Translations under genes and position numbers: made by a program
Assembly (NCBI GenBank): GCA_035376985.1
Contig: DAOSSA010000007.1
Span: forward strand, 30,708 to 94,707
Source of the DNA: Brevifilum sp029548365
Lineage (GTDB): Bacteria; Chloroflexota; Anaerolineae; Anaerolineales; Anaerolineaceae
Length of the DNA: 64,000 bases
Direction of reading: 5' to 3'
The notes under the pieces: generated by a model
The model's database searches: none
Told to the model about the DNA's origin: nothing
What the model saw: the letters and a program-made list of their open reading frames with translations, nothing else
Shown here: piece by piece, positions 18,377 to 26,895 of the stretch
Numbering within the stretch: the first letter of the stretch is position 1
Layout of the letters: each line of letters starts with the position of its first letter

Positions 18377-20266
18377 ATGTGTGAAACCGGAAACAAATTC
18401 AAAAATCGATTATTCAGCTCAGATCGCCCGATTGTCACAGATGGCGCCATGGGAACCCTTTTGCATGATCGGGGGGTTAAAATCGATGCTTGTTTTGATG
18501 CTTTGAACCTCACCCAGCCTGCTGCTGTGGCAGAGGTCCACCTTGAGTATATTCAGGCTGGTGCGGAGATTATAAAAACCAACACCTTTGGCGCTAATCG
18601 CACAAAGCTGGAGCGCCATGGATTGATCGACCGGGTGGAAGAGGTCAATGTTGCCGCGGTGAACCTGGGGCAGCGTGTGATCATGGCGTCTTTTAGAGAT
18701 GTGATGATTGCGGGTGACGTGGGCCCCCTGGGGATGCCCTTGGCGCCCTTTGGACGCATTCAGTCCGAAGAAGCCTTTGAGATCTACGTAGAGCAGATTT
18801 CTGCCCTGGTAAAAGCTGGTGTGGATCTGATTCTAATTGAAACCATGGTGGACCTTTACGCGGTCAGGGAAGCGGTTAATGCTGCGCGTCATGTGGATCC
18901 CGATATCCCGGTGATTGCCTCGATGACCTTTACCCTGGATCGACGGACCTTATTGGGCAATACGCCCCAGGAAGTTGCCCGGCGGATGGATGAATATGGG
19001 GTTGATGTGATAGGGGTAAACTGCTCGGGCGGCCCGGCACAACTTTTGCAAATCTTGCGCTTGATGAAATGCGCTGTGCCCTCGGGGCGTTTTTCTGTGA
19101 TGCCAAATGCTGGCTTTCCGGAAAAGGTGGGCGGGCGGATCATGTATTCGGCTGGTCCGGATTATTTTAATGATTACGCACTCTCTTTCTGGCGGGCTGG
19201 AGCGGATGTGATCGGCGGTTGTTGCGGGACCACCCCTGACCATATTGCGATGATGGCGAAAGCAGTGGAAAACACTTCGAAAGAGGATTTGGTGAACGGC
19301 ATCTCGACCCTTGAATCGACGGTTGAGGTAGAGCAAGAGCCGGCAGAGGATCGGTCGCATTTAGCGCAGAAGTTGGATGAAGGTAAGTTCGTCATCGCCG
19401 TTGAAATGGACCCACCGCGGGGCCTTTCCACGCAAAAACTGCTGGCTGGCGCCTCTTTGCTGGCCGATGCTGGCGCTGATGTGATCAATGTGGCAGACAG
19501 CCCGATGGCGCGCATGCGGATGAGCGCCTGGGCGGTGTGTCAATTGATCCAGTCAAAATTTGATATTGAAACCACCCTGCACTTTCCTACCCGGGGACGC
19601 AATTTACTGCGCGTACAGGGCGATTTGTTGGCAGCCCACGCTTTGAACGTACGCAATGTATTCGTGATCATGGGTGACCCGACCGCAATTGGTGACTATC
19701 CGGACGCTAACGATGCTTATGACCTGGTGCCTACCGGGTTAATCCGGTTGATTAAAGAGAAATTTAATACCGGTAAGGATCATTCCGGCGGGTTGATTGG
19801 GCAGCCAACCTCCTTTTTTATTGGTGCTGCGATGAATTTGACGCCGAATAATCCGGCGCAAGAAATTCGTGTGCTTAAGAAAAAAATCGACGCCGGTGCG
19901 GATTTTTTCATGACCCAACCGGTGTTTGACGTTCAAAAGGCAAGCGCTTTCTTTCATCGTTGCCAACAAGAAATCGAGTGGAAAAGCACCCCTATCCTGG
20001 CGGGTATCTTGCCACTGGTTACTGATCGACATGCTCGCTTTTTACATCACGAGGTTCCCGGCATCCAAATTCCAGTATCAATCCAGAATCGCATGTCTGC
20101 GGCTGGCGAGGCATCGGTGCAGGAAGGTGTGCGTATTGCCATTGAATTAATTGATGAATTGCGCTCAGATTATCAAGGGGTGTATTTCATGCCGGCTTTC
20201 AATAGATTTGACATGGTGGCTGAGGTTATCGACAAAATCAGAGGGGAAGAAGTTATCTGTCTATAG
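18377..20266 (+). CDS. Bifunctional homocysteine S-methyltransferase / methylenetetrahydrofolate reductase (YitJ type)
   Basis: A 629-residue fusion. The N-terminal domain (about 1-300) is a zinc homocysteine methyltransferase: VTDGAMGTLL, VNCSGGP and the Cys pair in GGCCGTTPDHI. The C-terminal domain (about 330-629) is a FAD-type MTHFR: EMDPPRGL, VFVIMGDPTA and ADFFMTQPVFD. It reduces 5,10-methylene-THF to 5-methyl-THF for MetH, and the N-terminal half may use S-methylmethionine or SAM as methyl donor. It lies 18 bases behind metH, so it shares the riboswitch. Two homocysteine-binding domains in one operon is a common Bacillus-like arrangement, here combined with B12-type MetH. Confidence 0.94.
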   Translation: MCETGNKFKNRLFSSDRPIVTDGAMGTLLHDRGVKIDACFDALNLTQPAAVAEVHLEYIQAGAEIIKTNTFGANRTKLERHGLIDRVEEVNVAAVNLGQRVIMASFRDVMIAGDVGPLGMPLAPFGRIQSEEAFEIYVEQISALVKAGVDLILIETMVDLYAVREAVNAARHVDPDIPVIASMTFTLDRRTLLGNTPQEVARRMDEYGVDVIGVNCSGGPAQLLQILRLMKCAVPSGRFSVMPNAGFPEKVGGRIMYSAGPDYFNDYALSFWRAGADVIGGCCGTTPDHIAMMAKAVENTSKEDLVNGISTLESTVEVEQEPAEDRSHLAQKLDEGKFVIAVEMDPPRGLSTQKLLAGASLLADAGADVINVADSPMARMRMSAWAVCQLIQSKFDIETTLHFPTRGRNLLRVQGDLLAAHALNVRNVFVIMGDPTAIGDYPDANDAYDLVPTGLIRLIKEKFNTGKDHSGGLIGQPTSFFIGAAMNLTPNNPAQEIRVLKKKIDAGADFFMTQPVFDVQKASAFFHRCQQEIEWKSTPILAGILPLVTDRHARFLHHEVPGIQIPVSIQNRMSAAGEASVQEGVRIAIELIDELRSDYQGVYFMPAFNRFDMVAEVIDKIRGEEVICL

Positions 20267-20279
20267 CAGACTGTATGAT

Positions 20280-20307
20280 TTGCGAATTTTTATTTAAAGA
20301 ATATAAT
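20280..20307 (+). promoter_or_regulatory. Promoter for DUF3048 lipoprotein operon
   Basis: TTGCGA (20280-20285), a 16-base spacer and consensus TATAAT (20302-20307). The predicted start at about 20314 gives a leader of about 50 bases before the ATG at 20367. Confidence 0.5.
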
Positions 20308-20366
20308 TCATCATTGTTTGGTTAATGAATGAATATCATGGTAACAATAAACCTGAGGTGTACACA

Positions 20367-21584
20367 ATGATGAAATTAAAACCGCAAATGAAGTGGATTA
20401 TCCTGGCTGTTTTGATCCTCAATCTGGCTGCCTGCAGCGGGAACCCGACTTCCGTTGATCTTTCACTGGCGTCAACTTACGCTGCCCAAACCCTGGCTGC
20501 GATGCCGACCAACACGGTGGAGCCTGTGCCAACTTCAACAGCAACTGTAGCCGCGCCTACTGCCACAGCGACCGTTACGGAGACGCCCGTGCCCGATGTG
20601 TTGCCGGTGGGACCGGTTGGGTTTCCGGAAAATGTTAATCCCTTGACCGGCTTGGTTGTGGATGATCCCTCGATACTGAATCGCCGGCCGGTTCTCGTTA
20701 AGGTGGCGAATCAGCCGATTTCAGGTAGACCGCACGCTGGACTTTCCTTTGCGGATATGGTGTTCGAGTATTATATCGGTTCGGGGGGCAACCGTTTTCT
20801 CGCCCTCTTTTATGGTCAAGATGCAGATATGATCGGTCCGGTCCGTTCTGGAAGGATGATTGACCCCTATTTGGTGAGTCTTTACGAAGGCATTTTAGGG
20901 ATGGAAGCTGCTTATGTTACCGTAAGAGATCATATTGTTGATATCCTTGACAACCGGATGATCAGCAGCAAAGAATTGTGCCCTGGCTTATGCGATGACG
21001 GGCGGATGGTGGTCACCAGTGTCTTTGGTGATTCTAAGGCACTGACCGATATCGCTGCAGGTCGAGGTGTAGTTCAGCAACGTTATCTGTTGGAAGGGAT
21101 GGCCTTTGACCCCGCGGTGCCAGAGGGTGGAAAGACTGCCAATATCATTACGACCCGATTTTCTACGGTCAACCCTGAGGAATGGCGATATGATGAGGAG
21201 AGTGGGGACTACCTGCGCTGGACAGATAATGAAAGCGGCGAAGTCATTGACCTGATCCCACTGGTGGATCGCATTACAGACGAACAACTCGCATTTTCTA
21301 ACGTGGTCGTCATCTTTGTCAGCCATACAGAATATGCGCCAACCCTGCACGATATGGCCATTTGGGATAACACCTTTGGGCAAAGGGCTATTGCGTTTCG
21401 CGATGGGCAGGCATATGAAATTACGTGGAAGACCCCCAGCCGGACTCAACCCATTCAATTGATCGATGGTTCTGGCGAAACCTTCAGGTTGAAGCCTGGC
21501 AATACCTGGGTGGTTGTGTTTGGCCTGTATTCCTCAGTGGATACGATCGAAGATCACTGGTCATTTACTTTCTTTATGCCCTGA
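20367..21584 (+). CDS. DUF3048 (YerB-like) lipoprotein
   Basis: A 405-residue exported lipoprotein. The start at 20367 follows CTGAGGTG; a signal peptide ends in LAAC, then a Thr-Pro-Ala linker runs to about 85. The body begins with the DUF3048 signatures NPLTGLVVDD, RPVLVKVANQP and IGPVRSGRMID. The C-terminal part matches the second YerB domain in its polar, Trp-rich end (TWVVVFGLY). Function of the family is unknown beyond an envelope location. The next gene, a phosphoesterase, starts 3 bases later and is probably cotranscribed. Confidence 0.88.
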   Translation: MMKLKPQMKWIILAVLILNLAACSGNPTSVDLSLASTYAAQTLAAMPTNTVEPVPTSTATVAAPTATATVTETPVPDVLPVGPVGFPENVNPLTGLVVDDPSILNRRPVLVKVANQPISGRPHAGLSFADMVFEYYIGSGGNRFLALFYGQDADMIGPVRSGRMIDPYLVSLYEGILGMEAAYVTVRDHIVDILDNRMISSKELCPGLCDDGRMVVTSVFGDSKALTDIAAGRGVVQQRYLLEGMAFDPAVPEGGKTANIITTRFSTVNPEEWRYDEESGDYLRWTDNESGEVIDLIPLVDRITDEQLAFSNVVVIFVSHTEYAPTLHDMAIWDNTFGQRAIAFRDGQAYEITWKTPSRTQPIQLIDGSGETFRLKPGNTWVVVFGLYSSVDTIEDHWSFTFFMP

Positions 21585-21587
21585 CCC

Positions 21588-22319
21588 ATGCGAACTTTGC
21601 TCATCTCAGACGTGCACGCCAACCTGCCCGCATTGGACGCAGTGCTGAAGGATGCTGGTGAGTATGATCGTGTCTGGTGTTTGGGCGATATTGTTGGTTA
21701 TGGGCCTGACCCCAATGCGTGTATTGATCGGATTGCAGATTTACCGGGGCTGATATGTGTGAAGGGCAATCACGATGCAGCCATTTTGGGGGAAATCGAC
21801 TTAAAAACTTTTAATGAAGAGGCGCGAACCTCAATTTACTGGCTGGAATCCCAGCTGGGGCCTTCCCAAAGGCAATGGCTGGCGAATTTACCGGAGCGCC
21901 TTGTTATCGATGGCGTGACCCTTGCGCATGGTAGCCCGCGCAACCCGGTTTGGGAATACATTCTGGATCTGTCGACCGCCCGCGCGAATATGAAACATTT
22001 CGATACACAGGTCTGCCTGGTGGGCCATACGCATGTGGCGGGTATTTTTCAAATGCCGGGCGAAAACTCGCTGGTTCCCCGACACTTTTTCATGGTTGAA
22101 AATGAACCAATGACGCTTGAAAAAAAATGCATCGTTAATCCAGGATCGGTTGGTCAGCCGCGCGATCGGGACCCGCGGGCGGCTTACATGGTTTATGACG
22201 ATGAAAGCGCACATTGGACGTTTTATCGGGTTGCCTATGATATTACACAGGTTCAAGAGCGTATTTTCTCCGCTGGGCTTCCACGCTTACACGCCAATAG
22301 ACTGGCAGGTGGGTGGTAA
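21588..22319 (+). CDS. Calcineurin-like metallophosphoesterase
   Basis: A 243-residue cytoplasmic phosphoesterase with all metal motifs in order: SDVHAN (residues 7-12), GDIVGYGPDP, KGNHD, an LAHGSP block and VGHTHVAG. The YfcE/MJ0936-like family hydrolyses phosphodiesters or phosphoprotein-like substrates; a specific substrate cannot be inferred. It starts 3 bases after the DUF3048 stop with no separate promoter visible. Confidence 0.87.
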   Translation: MRTLLISDVHANLPALDAVLKDAGEYDRVWCLGDIVGYGPDPNACIDRIADLPGLICVKGNHDAAILGEIDLKTFNEEARTSIYWLESQLGPSQRQWLANLPERLVIDGVTLAHGSPRNPVWEYILDLSTARANMKHFDTQVCLVGHTHVAGIFQMPGENSLVPRHFFMVENEPMTLEKKCIVNPGSVGQPRDRDPRAAYMVYDDESAHWTFYRVAYDITQVQERIFSAGLPRLHANRLAGGW

Positions 22320-22386
22320 TGATTGGAATTAGAACAGGCGCTTGTCGCAACTGGGGACGGTTTTCAATTATCTTGGAACTATTTTC

Positions 22387-22415
22387 TCAATACAGGCGTC
22401 ATTAAGCTGTATAAT
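22387..22415 (+). promoter_or_regulatory. Candidate promoter for DUF4349 lipoprotein
   Basis: Consensus TATAAT at 22410-22415 with a weak -35 (TCAATA, 22387-22392) at 17 bases. The predicted start at about 22421 gives a leader of about 25 bases carrying the AGAGGTGA ribosome site. Confidence 0.42.
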
Positions 22416-22446
22416 AGATTTATATAAGAGAAAAAGAGGTGAATTA

Positions 22447-23430
22447 ATGAAGAAAAAACTGACGTTTTCGTTTTTTATCTTATTGATGCTTTCGATTGTG
22501 TTAAGCGCCTGTGCTTCGAAATCCGCGCCTGAAAGTTATGCAGTCAGGGAGGCACCGATGTACTCGGCACCCATGGATAGCTATGACATGGTCGCTGAAG
22601 AAGCGTACGCGGTTGAAGGAGGACGTGATTTTGTCTCCGGAACGGGTGAATCTGCGAAGGAGATCCAACGCATGGTGATCTACAACGCAGAGATGCGCAT
22701 CTCTGTTGAAGACCCTGAGGTAACCATGCAAGCCATAATCGATATGGCAGTTGATTCAGGCGGCTTTGTGGTTTCTTCCAATCTGTATAAGACTACTACT
22801 GATCGCGGAAATTTACCCAAGGCAAATATCACGGTGCGGGTACCTGCGGGGCGTTTGGATTCGATCATGACGTCGATCAGAGCGCTTACGCTTAATCCAA
22901 AGGATGATGTACTTTCTGAAAACGTGTCCGGTCAGGATGTCACTGCTGAATTCACCGACCTTGAATCCCGACTGCGCAACCTGGAAGCCGCTGAGCAAGC
23001 CCTGGTGGCGTTGATGGAAGACGCCCAGGATCCCCAGGATGTGCTGGACGTGTTCAGCGAATTGACCTACTATCGAGGTGAGATTGAAATTGTCAAGGGG
23101 CGCATGCGGTACCTTGAAGAATCTGCAGCCCTTTCAGCGCTATCGGTCGAAGTTGTGTCCAAACGTTCCTTACAGCCAATAGAGATCGCTGGCTGGGAAC
23201 CGAAGGGAACAGCTAAAGAGGCTATAGAAGCGTTAATTGACGCTGGTCAATTCCTGGTTGATGCATTAATCTGGTTTGGCATTTTCTGCCTGCCCTTCCT
23301 GATCCCCTTAGGGGTTGTGATTTACTTCCTTGTCAGGTATTTCCGCAAACGAAAAGCACTGAAGAAGGCAAGGAAAGCTGATATCGAGACGCTCAGCCAA
23401 CCTGAGGAAGCGCCAGAACCAGGCGAATAG
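22447..23430 (+). CDS. DUF4349 lipoprotein with C-terminal membrane helix
   Basis: A 327-residue envelope protein. ATG at 22447 has AGAGGTG upstream and begins a signal peptide with lipobox LSAC. The DUF4349 core (about 75-240) shows the family pattern: a strand-rich start (QRMVIYNAEMRISV), ENVSGQDVTAEFTDLESRLRNLE, a coiled-coil with YYRGEIEIVKGRMRYLEE, and SALSVEV. A transmembrane segment at about 270-300 and a basic tail follow, so both ends are membrane-associated. Function of the family is not established. It is a single-gene unit closed by a strong terminator. Confidence 0.88.
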   Translation: MKKKLTFSFFILLMLSIVLSACASKSAPESYAVREAPMYSAPMDSYDMVAEEAYAVEGGRDFVSGTGESAKEIQRMVIYNAEMRISVEDPEVTMQAIIDMAVDSGGFVVSSNLYKTTTDRGNLPKANITVRVPAGRLDSIMTSIRALTLNPKDDVLSENVSGQDVTAEFTDLESRLRNLEAAEQALVALMEDAQDPQDVLDVFSELTYYRGEIEIVKGRMRYLEESAALSALSVEVVSKRSLQPIEIAGWEPKGTAKEAIEALIDAGQFLVDALIWFGIFCLPFLIPLGVVIYFLVRYFRKRKALKKARKADIETLSQPEEAPEPGE

Positions 23431-23463
23431 CTGCTTGATTCAAAAAAAAACCGATAACGACAT

Positions 23464-23497
23464 AAAAAAGCACCCCACCGCAAAGGGGTGCTTTTTT
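23464..23497 (+). terminator. Intrinsic terminator after DUF4349 gene
   Basis: Perfect arms GCACCCC (23470-23476) and GGGGTGC (23485-23491), extended by A6/T6 pairing, and a T6 run at 23492-23497. The symmetry of the A and T runs could allow bidirectional use. Confidence 0.93.
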
Positions 23498-23925
23498 GTT
23501 GATTGTAAGCTTGGATGAGAGTGTTGAAAATTGGTTCGTTCTACATTCAGCGGCATTCTAAGGGCTGCCCCTACGAATTAATATGATATTCATAATAATT
23601 GTCAATGCTTAAAATTATGATGTTCATTCATTAACCAATTATTAAATACTATTTGTTTTACAATACTCTCTGGATGATGCTTGACTCAGGTAATGATTCC
23701 GGCTAGACTTGTCGAGTTGTTAAAATTATCTTCAATGATGGAAGAGTATTTGATGGCATACTGTCTGAAACTGTGATCCATTATTTTCATTTGCGATTTT
23801 GAAGCCTTGAAGATGATGGAGGACCCATTGCCTGTGCAAATTTCTAATCTGATGTGCGATAAACCTGATATCAATGCCTGATTTGTGGCTTAATCACTAA
23901 AATAATTTGTTTAGAAGAATGCAAT
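23498..23925. other. AT-rich intergenic region, 428 bases
   Basis: No convincing gene. Near its left end, at 23561-23580, is a short block AGGGCTGCCCCTACGAATTA that shares GCCCCTACGA with 3251-3260 and looks like a decayed copy of a dispersed intergenic repeat. No clear promoter for the following MFS gene was found; AGAAG at about 23913 is its likely ribosome site. Confidence 0.45.
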
Positions 23926-25284
23926 ATGAAACCAATAGAAAAAAAAGCTATATCTGAACCTCCCAGAGGAATGAGGACCTTTTTTATTATCTGGTTGGGC
24001 CAACTCGGGTCGATGATCGGGTCGGGGCTGATCGGCTTTGCCCTGGCAGTGTGGATCTTTGAAAAAACCGGCATGGCTACGCCTTTTGCGCTTACGGGGT
24101 TGTTCGCGATTCTGCCGAGGGTGCTTTTGTCGCCCCTTGCCGGGGCAGTTTCCGACCGTTGGAACCGTAAGAAAATTATGCTGATCTCTGATTCACTCTC
24201 GGGGGTGATCACTTTAGCCACAGCGATTTTGCTGTTGACCGGGCGGATGGAGGTGTGGGCGGTTTATCTGATCAGTTTTTTGGGATCAGTGTTCGCAGCG
24301 TTCCAGCAGCCGGCGTATACGGCGTCGATTGTCATGCTGGTTCCAAAGGATCAGCTTTCCCGAGCGAATAGCATAACGCAGATGGGCCAGGCGATCGAAT
24401 CGATCCTGACCCCGCTTCTGGCAGGCATCCTGGTCACCGCGGGCGGCATGCAGGCGATTATCCTGATTGATGTGGTCACTTACCTGTTTGCCCTTTTTAC
24501 CCTGGTGATTGTGCACATTCCTCAGCCTGAAAGGCAAACTGAAGAACCGCAGGACAGGCTTTCGGTGTACAAGGACATGATTTTTGGCTGGCAATACCTG
24601 GCTGAAAGGAAGGGTTTGCTGGGACTGATCGTTTATTTTGCCTTGGTCAACTTCATGGCGAATTTTTCTACTGCGTTGATCGGCCCCTTGGTCCTCTCCT
24701 TTGGAACAGCAACACATTTTGGCACGGCACAAACTTTATCGGGTCTTGGTATGCTGGCAGGGAGTCTTGTGATGAGTATCTGGGGTGGCCCGAAAAAGAA
24801 CTTGATCCGGGCTGTGATTGGATTCATTGCCCTGGCTTCGGTTGGTTTCTGGGTGGCTGGATGGCGCTCTTCGTTGATTTTTGTGAGCGCCGGGTTGTTC
24901 ATCCTGATGTTCTTCATCCCCTTTTCAACAGGGCCCAGTTCAGCGATATTCGCTAAAAAGGTTGCTCCGGAGGTACAGGGGCGCGTATTTTCTACGCGCA
25001 GTATGATCTCGCTTTCGATGATGCCACTGGCGTATCTCACCAGCGGGGTATTGGCTGACCGTGTGTTTAATCCCTGGCTGGAGGAGGGCGGCGTGCTGGC
25101 GGGTTCATTCATTGGTCGATGGCTTGGCGTTGGCAACGGGCGGGGCATTGGTTTGATGTTTATCTGCAGCGGCATTCTTTTGATGGCTGCCAGTGGAATC
25201 GCGTATGCCAAACCGCAGATTCGCCAAATGGAGACCGAAATCCCGGATGCGGTTCCAGACCTTTACGATGAAAAACTGACGTAG
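23926..25284 (+). CDS. MFS efflux transporter (paralogue of 6451-7770)
   Basis: A 452-residue protein with about 12 transmembrane helices. Loop 2-3 reads GAVSDRWNRKKIML, the central loop begins at HIPQPERQT, and the second-half signature is KKVAPEVQGRVFSTRS. These match the MFS protein at 6451-7770 at the same positions, including the LADRVFNPW segment, so the two are paralogues of the EntS/macrolide-efflux branch. The substrate is unknown. It is monocistronic, facing the leftward tsaC operon. Confidence 0.88.
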   Translation: MKPIEKKAISEPPRGMRTFFIIWLGQLGSMIGSGLIGFALAVWIFEKTGMATPFALTGLFAILPRVLLSPLAGAVSDRWNRKKIMLISDSLSGVITLATAILLLTGRMEVWAVYLISFLGSVFAAFQQPAYTASIVMLVPKDQLSRANSITQMGQAIESILTPLLAGILVTAGGMQAIILIDVVTYLFALFTLVIVHIPQPERQTEEPQDRLSVYKDMIFGWQYLAERKGLLGLIVYFALVNFMANFSTALIGPLVLSFGTATHFGTAQTLSGLGMLAGSLVMSIWGGPKKNLIRAVIGFIALASVGFWVAGWRSSLIFVSAGLFILMFFIPFSTGPSSAIFAKKVAPEVQGRVFSTRSMISLSMMPLAYLTSGVLADRVFNPWLEEGGVLAGSFIGRWLGVGNGRGIGLMFICSGILLMAASGIAYAKPQIRQMETEIPDAVPDLYDEKLT

Positions 25285-25396
25285 GACAACAAATCTCCCG
25301 AACTGAAGAAATCGTCGTCTTCACGCGATCGCGCTGGTTAAGCGATGTACGGTCGATAAAGGCTAAAAATTGTTAAAAGCCGGGTGTTGAGTGGGC

Positions 25397-26023
25397 TTAT
25401 TCATCCTTTGCTACCGATTGCAGGTCAGAAAGAGAAATTGGCCCCGGACGCAAGATGCGAATGTCTCTTCCGGTGAGGTCGGCGACGGTGGAAGCGGTCT
25501 GACCGGGCGTAAAACCTCCGTCCATGAGCAAATCGATCCGTCCTCCCAATTGGGTGATCACATCGTTGGCGTCAACCGGGTTGGGACCCTCGTAACGGTT
25601 GGCAGAGGTCGTTGCCAGAGGGCCGGTTTCGCGCAGTAAGGTCAGGGTGAAATCCAGGTTTGGCATGCGAACGCCGATGGTCGCATCGGCGGATAGTTGG
25701 CGGGGGATTTTGTGGCTCTTACGGAGGACCAGGGTCAACGGACCTGGCCAGAACGCGGCTGTAATTCGTTCCAGGCGCCGATCGGGGTTCAGGATCAGTT
25801 CAGCCAGCTGGCGATAATCACCGATTAATACCGGCAAAGCTTTTTCAACCGGGCGCTCTTTAGCGGCATAGATAGCTTCAATCGCCTGTGGGTTAAAGAC
25901 ATCGCAAGCGACGCCGTAGATGGTGTCAGTGGGGAAGGCGATCAGACCGCCTTGCCGGATAATGCGTTTGGATGCTGGTATCGCCTGGGGATCATTAATG
26001 CTGAGGATGCGGGTTTCAATCAC
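25397..26023 (-). CDS. tsaC: L-threonylcarbamoyladenylate synthase
   Basis: Makes threonylcarbamoyl-AMP from threonine, bicarbonate and ATP for t6A tRNA modification, feeding TsaD (also in this window). At 208 residues it is the short bacterial TsaC/YwlC core without the extra C-terminal Sua5 domain. Motifs: FPTDTIYGVACD, KERPVEKALPVLI, FWPGPLTLVL, IGVRMPN and TTSANRYEGPNP. It lies downstream of prfA and prmC on the same strand, the common prfA-prmC-tsaC grouping. Confidence 0.95.
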   Translation of the reverse strand: MIETRILSINDPQAIPASKRIIRQGGLIAFPTDTIYGVACDVFNPQAIEAIYAAKERPVEKALPVLIGDYRQLAELILNPDRRLERITAAFWPGPLTLVLRKSHKIPRQLSADATIGVRMPNLDFTLTLLRETGPLATTSANRYEGPNPVDANDVITQLGGRIDLLMDGGFTPGQTASTVADLTGRDIRILRPGPISLSDLQSVAKDE

Positions 26024-26039
26024 AGATTATCCTCTTTTC

Positions 26040-26891
26040 TTAAAGATGATCATCACCGATCATCTGGATTTTGATCATGCGGTCAAGTCCGGCCAGGTCA
26101 GGCACGAGCTGGTGATACGCGTTGGGGAATAACTCTTGCGCGGCTGCCAGGGTGCTTGCGCCCAGGGTGGATTCGATTTCAAGCAGGAGAGCGCTGTTTG
26201 GCGCCATTCTGGTTTTAGCCTGAACGAGCAAGCGGCGGATCGTTTCCATCCCTGATTGGCCGCCATCTAATGCCAGGCGAGGCTCCCACCGGGAGACCGG
26301 TAAGGCGTCCAGGGTGAGGCTGGGGATGTAAGGCAGGTTGGCGCAAACCAGGTCGAACTGGGTTGAGAACGATGAAAGCAGGTCCGCCTGGATGAAATGG
26401 ATGTGGGGAAGATTGTGGTAGCGGGCATTTATTTGTGCGATGCGCAGTGCAGCCATGGAAAGATCCACCCCCAATACGGTTGCTTCAGGCAATTCTGCTG
26501 CCAGGCTGATGGCAATACACCCTGAGCCCGTACCAATATCGATAATTCTACAGGAGTGTAAACCTTGGGCGTGCTGTAGCGCGAATTCAACCAGCATCTC
26601 GGTTTCTGGACGGGGAATGAGGACATCGGGCGTGAGCTGGAAGGTTCGCCCAAAAAACTCCCAATGGCCCAGGATATAGGGCAGGGGAACGCCCTGGAGG
26701 AAGTGCTTCAGGCTTTCTTGCAGGGCTTCATGTTCTTGAGGTGTGAGCCTGTATTCTGAGTGGCTGAGCACCCAGCTTTTTGGCTGTTTGAGGATATGTT
26801 GAAGCAAGATCAGGCTGATCTGCCCGGGCGACTCACAGTCAGCCTGTGCCAGTTGATGATTGAGATTTTGCCGGGTGTGCTGCAGGTTGAT
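26040..26891 (-). CDS. prmC: Peptide chain release factor N5-glutamine methyltransferase, non-canonical start
   Basis: Methylates the GGQ glutamine of release factors. The SAM site is IDIGTGSGCIAISLA and the catalytic motif NLPYIPSL. The first standard start codon, TTG at 26807, would give 255 residues and remove most of the N-terminal substrate-binding domain. Yet the frame stays open to 26912 and encodes a segment (TRQNLNHQLAQADCESPGQ, then LLQHIL) that fits the PrmC N-terminus. No ATG, GTG or TTG occurs there; the best candidates are ATC at 26891, nine bases after the GGAGG at the end of prfA, or CTG at 26885. With ATC the length is 283, normal for PrmC. The start shown is therefore inferred. 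Confidence 0.88.
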   Translation of the reverse strand: MNLQHTRQNLNHQLAQADCESPGQISLILLQHILKQPKSWVLSHSEYRLTPQEHEALQESLKHFLQGVPLPYILGHWEFFGRTFQLTPDVLIPRPETEMLVEFALQHAQGLHSCRIIDIGTGSGCIAISLAAELPEATVLGVDLSMAALRIAQINARYHNLPHIHFIQADLLSSFSTQFDLVCANLPYIPSLTLDALPVSRWEPRLALDGGQSGMETIRRLLVQAKTRMAPNSALLLEIESTLGASTLAAAQELFPNAYHQLVPDLAGLDRMIKIQMIGDDHL

Positions 26892-26895
26892 GGGT

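Noticed and set aside
23686..23874. 62-codon minus-strand frame in the AT-rich gap
   Set aside because: No ribosome site, composition as expected for random AT-rich sequence.
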